From Takakia lepidozioides (Eukaryota > Streptophyta > Takakiopsida > Takakiales > Takakiaceae): a stretch of 64,000 bases of DNA. The stretch covers positions 7,252,001-7,316,000 of the forward strand of contig CM060731.1 in assembly GCA_030704615.1 (NCBI GenBank), written 5' to 3'. The notes beneath the pieces were generated by a model. The model was not told where the DNA came from. It worked only from the letters and a program-made list of their open reading frames with translations, and searched no databases. Positions 61,491 to 64,000 of the stretch are shown here, piece after piece (the stretch's first letter is position 1; each line of letters starts with the position of its first letter). The position numbers were made by a program, and so were the translations under genes.

Positions 61491-61995
61491 ATGTGTGGAG
61501 CATGTATTCAGCTCATTGAAGCTTCCATCTTCAAGCTTGGAGGGCAAGCAAGGAAGAGGGAAGGGCTGACTTCCCTTATGTGAGGGCAATGCATGTGTGG
61601 AGCATGCTATCAGCCTGGTGAAGGCTTGCACTTTCAGGTGTGGGAGTGCAAGAAAGGAAGGAAGGGGCTGGTTTCCCTGTAGGGCATGTGGAGCATGTTT
61701 TCAGCCTGCTGAAGCTTGTATTTTCAGGTTTGTGGGTGCAAGAAATGAAGCAAAGGAGCTGATTCTCTTATGGTGAGAGTGGGACATGTGTGGAGCATGC
61801 CTTCAGCCCATTGAGGCTCTTGTTTTCAAGCTTTAGAGAGCTAGAACGGAAGGTCTAGGGCTAGTTTCCACTTGGAGTGAAAGAAAAGCACTTGTAGGGC
61901 CTATGTGAGTTGGGGTTTCAACTTCAAGCTTGAAGGGAGCGCAACTCTTGAAGCAGCAGGTGTAGGGGGCTGGAATAGGCTCTAAGACAGATGTT
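61490..61995 (+). repeat. Imperfect tandem repeats in the retroelement leader
   Basis: About five units of roughly 90-125 bp each begin near GCATGTGTGGAGCATG, followed by TCAGCC..TGAAGCTT, a purine-rich (AAGGAAG) stretch and GGGCTG.TTTCCC. Units start near 61487, 61598, 61688 and 61788, with a degenerate last unit to 61990. Weaker units lie further upstream (61130-61270). The same array occurs inverted at 47190-47742. Confidence 0.75.
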
Positions 61996-64000
61996 ATGGC
62001 CAAGGAGAGTGCGACGCCGGGGGTAAGACCAGCTGAGGTGTTCAGGCTGGCAGCTACACTCTGTGAGAGTGGGGAGGTTACTTCATCTTCTGCGGAGATA
62101 GTGGGAGGTGTAGTGCCGGAGGGATCCTCGGATTTGAGGGTCAAGACTGCCACGGCGGCGCCAAGGCAAGCTGCAGCTGCCAGGTTGATGGAGCTGCCAG
62201 CTAGGCCAGCCATTGAGCGCGCCATGGTGACACCTGGAGTCGTCATGTTAGACAACCAGGATGACATTTTCTGTTTGAGTGGACCGGCATGCAAGAGGTA
62301 CCAGCCACTACGGGTCTTGTTGGACTCGGAAGCTCAGCCATTGATGCTGGGCAGAGTTGCTATTGCAGGCTTGGGCCTCAGGGAGGCGGATATGGAGCCT
62401 TGTCCTTTCCAGATACAGACGTCTCTGGGAGGATCGGAGCAGGCTCGGGGCATGACACAGCGTGAGTTGGCTATCAAACTACGGCCGGATCACCCTACAG
62501 ATGGCTCAGTGATGTGAGCCAAGGCCATTGTGACAGACGCGGTCTCATATGATGTCCTGGTTGGTGGGGCAGTGTTGTACCCCATGGGCTTCACCCTGGA
62601 TTTTTGGGAGGAGTCAGCCTCTTATAGGCCTGCATGGCAGTCAGGGGAGGGCCGGCGTGTGCAGCTCCCTATGACTTTCATAGGAGGAGTTGCGGTTGCC
62701 CATCGAGGCAAGATGCCGACACTAGCAGCATTCACAGCGGCAGTGAGTTGGCCTAGAGAGTTGCTTGAGGGCAACGCTCATTCAGAGGATGTGCCACCTC
62801 CGGGAGAGCAGGATGACATGTATGGTATGGCGGAGTTGCCTACCATGGTTGCTCAGACTCCATTGTGGGGCACGAGCAAGGATTTGCAGCGGGATGCTGA
62901 TCAACGGGTGCAACAAGCCTGGGTGGAGGCTTTTGTACCGTCAGGAGAGGAGGAGAGTGCGGGGATTGCACCAGGACCACCTCAGTTGTCTCCATTGGAC
63001 ACCACACCTATTGTGTGGCAGTATCCGGATGAAGGCATTTGTCTTCTCGACTTGTTTGGCGGGATCAGCACTGGATTGGCTGCTGTGTTACAGGCAGGTG
63101 TACGAGTTCGGCGTTACCTGTATGTGGAGAGGGATGAGACTGCACGACATGTTTCACTTCGCCATGTTGCTCAGTTGGTGCAGCGGTACCCTGAGTTGTT
63201 GTCGGTGTCTGCAATTCGTGGATATCAGCAGGCCTTGCCAGCAGACATTTTGTTGCTGGGGGCGCAGGATTTGGAGCGGGTTGGCTTCATTGATCTGATA
63301 GTGGCAGGTTGGCCCTGCCAAGGGCATTCATCAGCCGGGCATGGCAATGGATTGCGAGACTCGAGGTCGGGTCTGTTTTGGGAGATGGTGCGGGTTTTGC
63401 GCCACTTACAGCTTCATCAAGCTGTATCTCCAGCATACATCTTGGAGAATGTGCCACTGATGGGCGATTCTCAGGCCAGGGTGATGGCCAGTGTGCATCA
63501 AGTCCAGTCGTGGCTTGGATCAGCAGTATTGCTAGATGCAGCTACAGTGGGGTCACGGGATCATCGTCCACGGCTATGGTGGACTAACTTGATGCCACCC
63601 GCACTGCTCAAGCGTGCATTTGATGGGGTGCAGCGGCCAGCACATCTCAGAGTGGATAGCATTCTGGACACAGGGAGGCAGTCTCAGCGTGTGAGACACG
63701 ATGACCGTTCGCCTTTGGCAGTGATCAACAAGGTGGGTGAACCACGAGCAGCATTACCTACACTGCTCAGCTTCCCAGGATCGCATGCTTTCCGGGATAG
63801 TGGACCTGGCCTCCTGTGGGATGCTCGGTTGCAGTAGTTAGTGGAGCCTAATGTTGACAAGCGTGAGCGGGCAATGGGTTTTACCACTGGTACCATGGCG
63901 GTGTCGTTTCTTTATGAGGCATCACGTCGTTAAGTGTTGGGGCAAGCAATGGATCTCAATTGCTTGACCTGGATTATCAGCTTGGCTCTAGCTGAGCAAC
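61996..64000 (+). pseudogene. Retroelement polyprotein: retropepsin-like domain fused to C5 cytosine DNA methyltransferase
   Basis: One plus-strand frame from ATG 61996 to the window end is broken only by TGA 62515, TAG 63835 and TAA 63931. The first part holds a retropepsin-like segment (LRVLLDSEAQPLMLGRVAI, with DSE where DSG is expected; YDVLVGGAVL). From 63040 there is a C5 methyltransferase domain: motif I LLDLFGGISTG (63043), YVERDE, motif IV WPCQGHS with the catalytic Cys (63316), D.RSGLFWE, motif VI ENV (63445), and motif VIII SRDHRPRLWW (63550). After the TAG come ERAMGF and LGQAMDLN, resembling motifs IX-X. The WWTN/MGF style is nearest the DNMT3/DRM type. In Ty3/gypsy elements reverse transcriptase follows protease, so here the methyltransferase sits between them or replaces the start of pol. 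The element runs past the window. Confidence 0.85.

Overview
This is plant nuclear DNA. Three conserved protein-coding genes have land-plant architecture (GT-AG introns, plant-type paralogues), and the rest is mostly decayed transposable elements of plant-like classes: CACTA, MULE, hAT, Ty3/gypsy, copia, LINE, tRNA-derived SINE and foldback elements. There is no rRNA, no convincing tRNA gene and no CRISPR array. A cytosine methyltransferase domain inside a retroelement and a piggyBac-like TTAA footprint both suggest a seed-free plant (fern or lycophyte type) rather than a flowering plant. That placement is inference with low confidence.

Host genes. (1) 2308-7923, minus: protein phosphatase 5, a TPR domain plus PPP catalytic domain. 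I rebuilt it as 12 exons that join in phase into 488 codons. A 13th in-phase cassette exon (5833-6033) encodes a membrane-spanning segment. (2) 25767-27041, minus: a single-exon, complete methionine gamma-lyase (PLP enzyme, 424 aa). (3) 35425-39169, plus: a five-exon gene with a C-terminal alpha-crystallin-like domain, resembling plant INCREASED DNA METHYLATION 3 (IDM3-like), a regulator of active DNA demethylation.

Mobile DNA, left to right: LINE C-terminal relic (1-590); long-armed foldback element built on a self-complementary 16-mer (9401-10545); 1.2 kb non-autonomous CACTA element with exact CAG target duplication (11247-12465); a tRNA-derived SINE family (about 12.9, 15.4, 23.0 and 24.4 kb, one copy with an inverted half); decayed hAT transposase (16.2-19.3 kb); second LINE (30.8-32.0 kb); piggyBac-like TTAA-flanked element (40627-41906) holding a nested TA-flanked element; truncated Ty3/gypsy gag-protease (43.5-45.7 kb); copia RNase H scrap (48.4 kb); LINE ORF1-like relic (49.7-50.7 kb); and a MULE/SWIM transposase pseudogene (52.2-60.4 kb) split by a 4.7 kb CACTA element that carries pentatricopeptide-repeat gene fragments.

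The most striking item is the right end (60482-64000). There, a retroelement with an LTR-like start, a leader of tandem repeats and a retropepsin-like domain carries an almost complete C5 cytosine DNA methyltransferase domain where reverse transcriptase would normally follow. This copy is broken by three in-frame stops. A second, inverted copy of its leader lies at 47190-47742, so the element forms a family.
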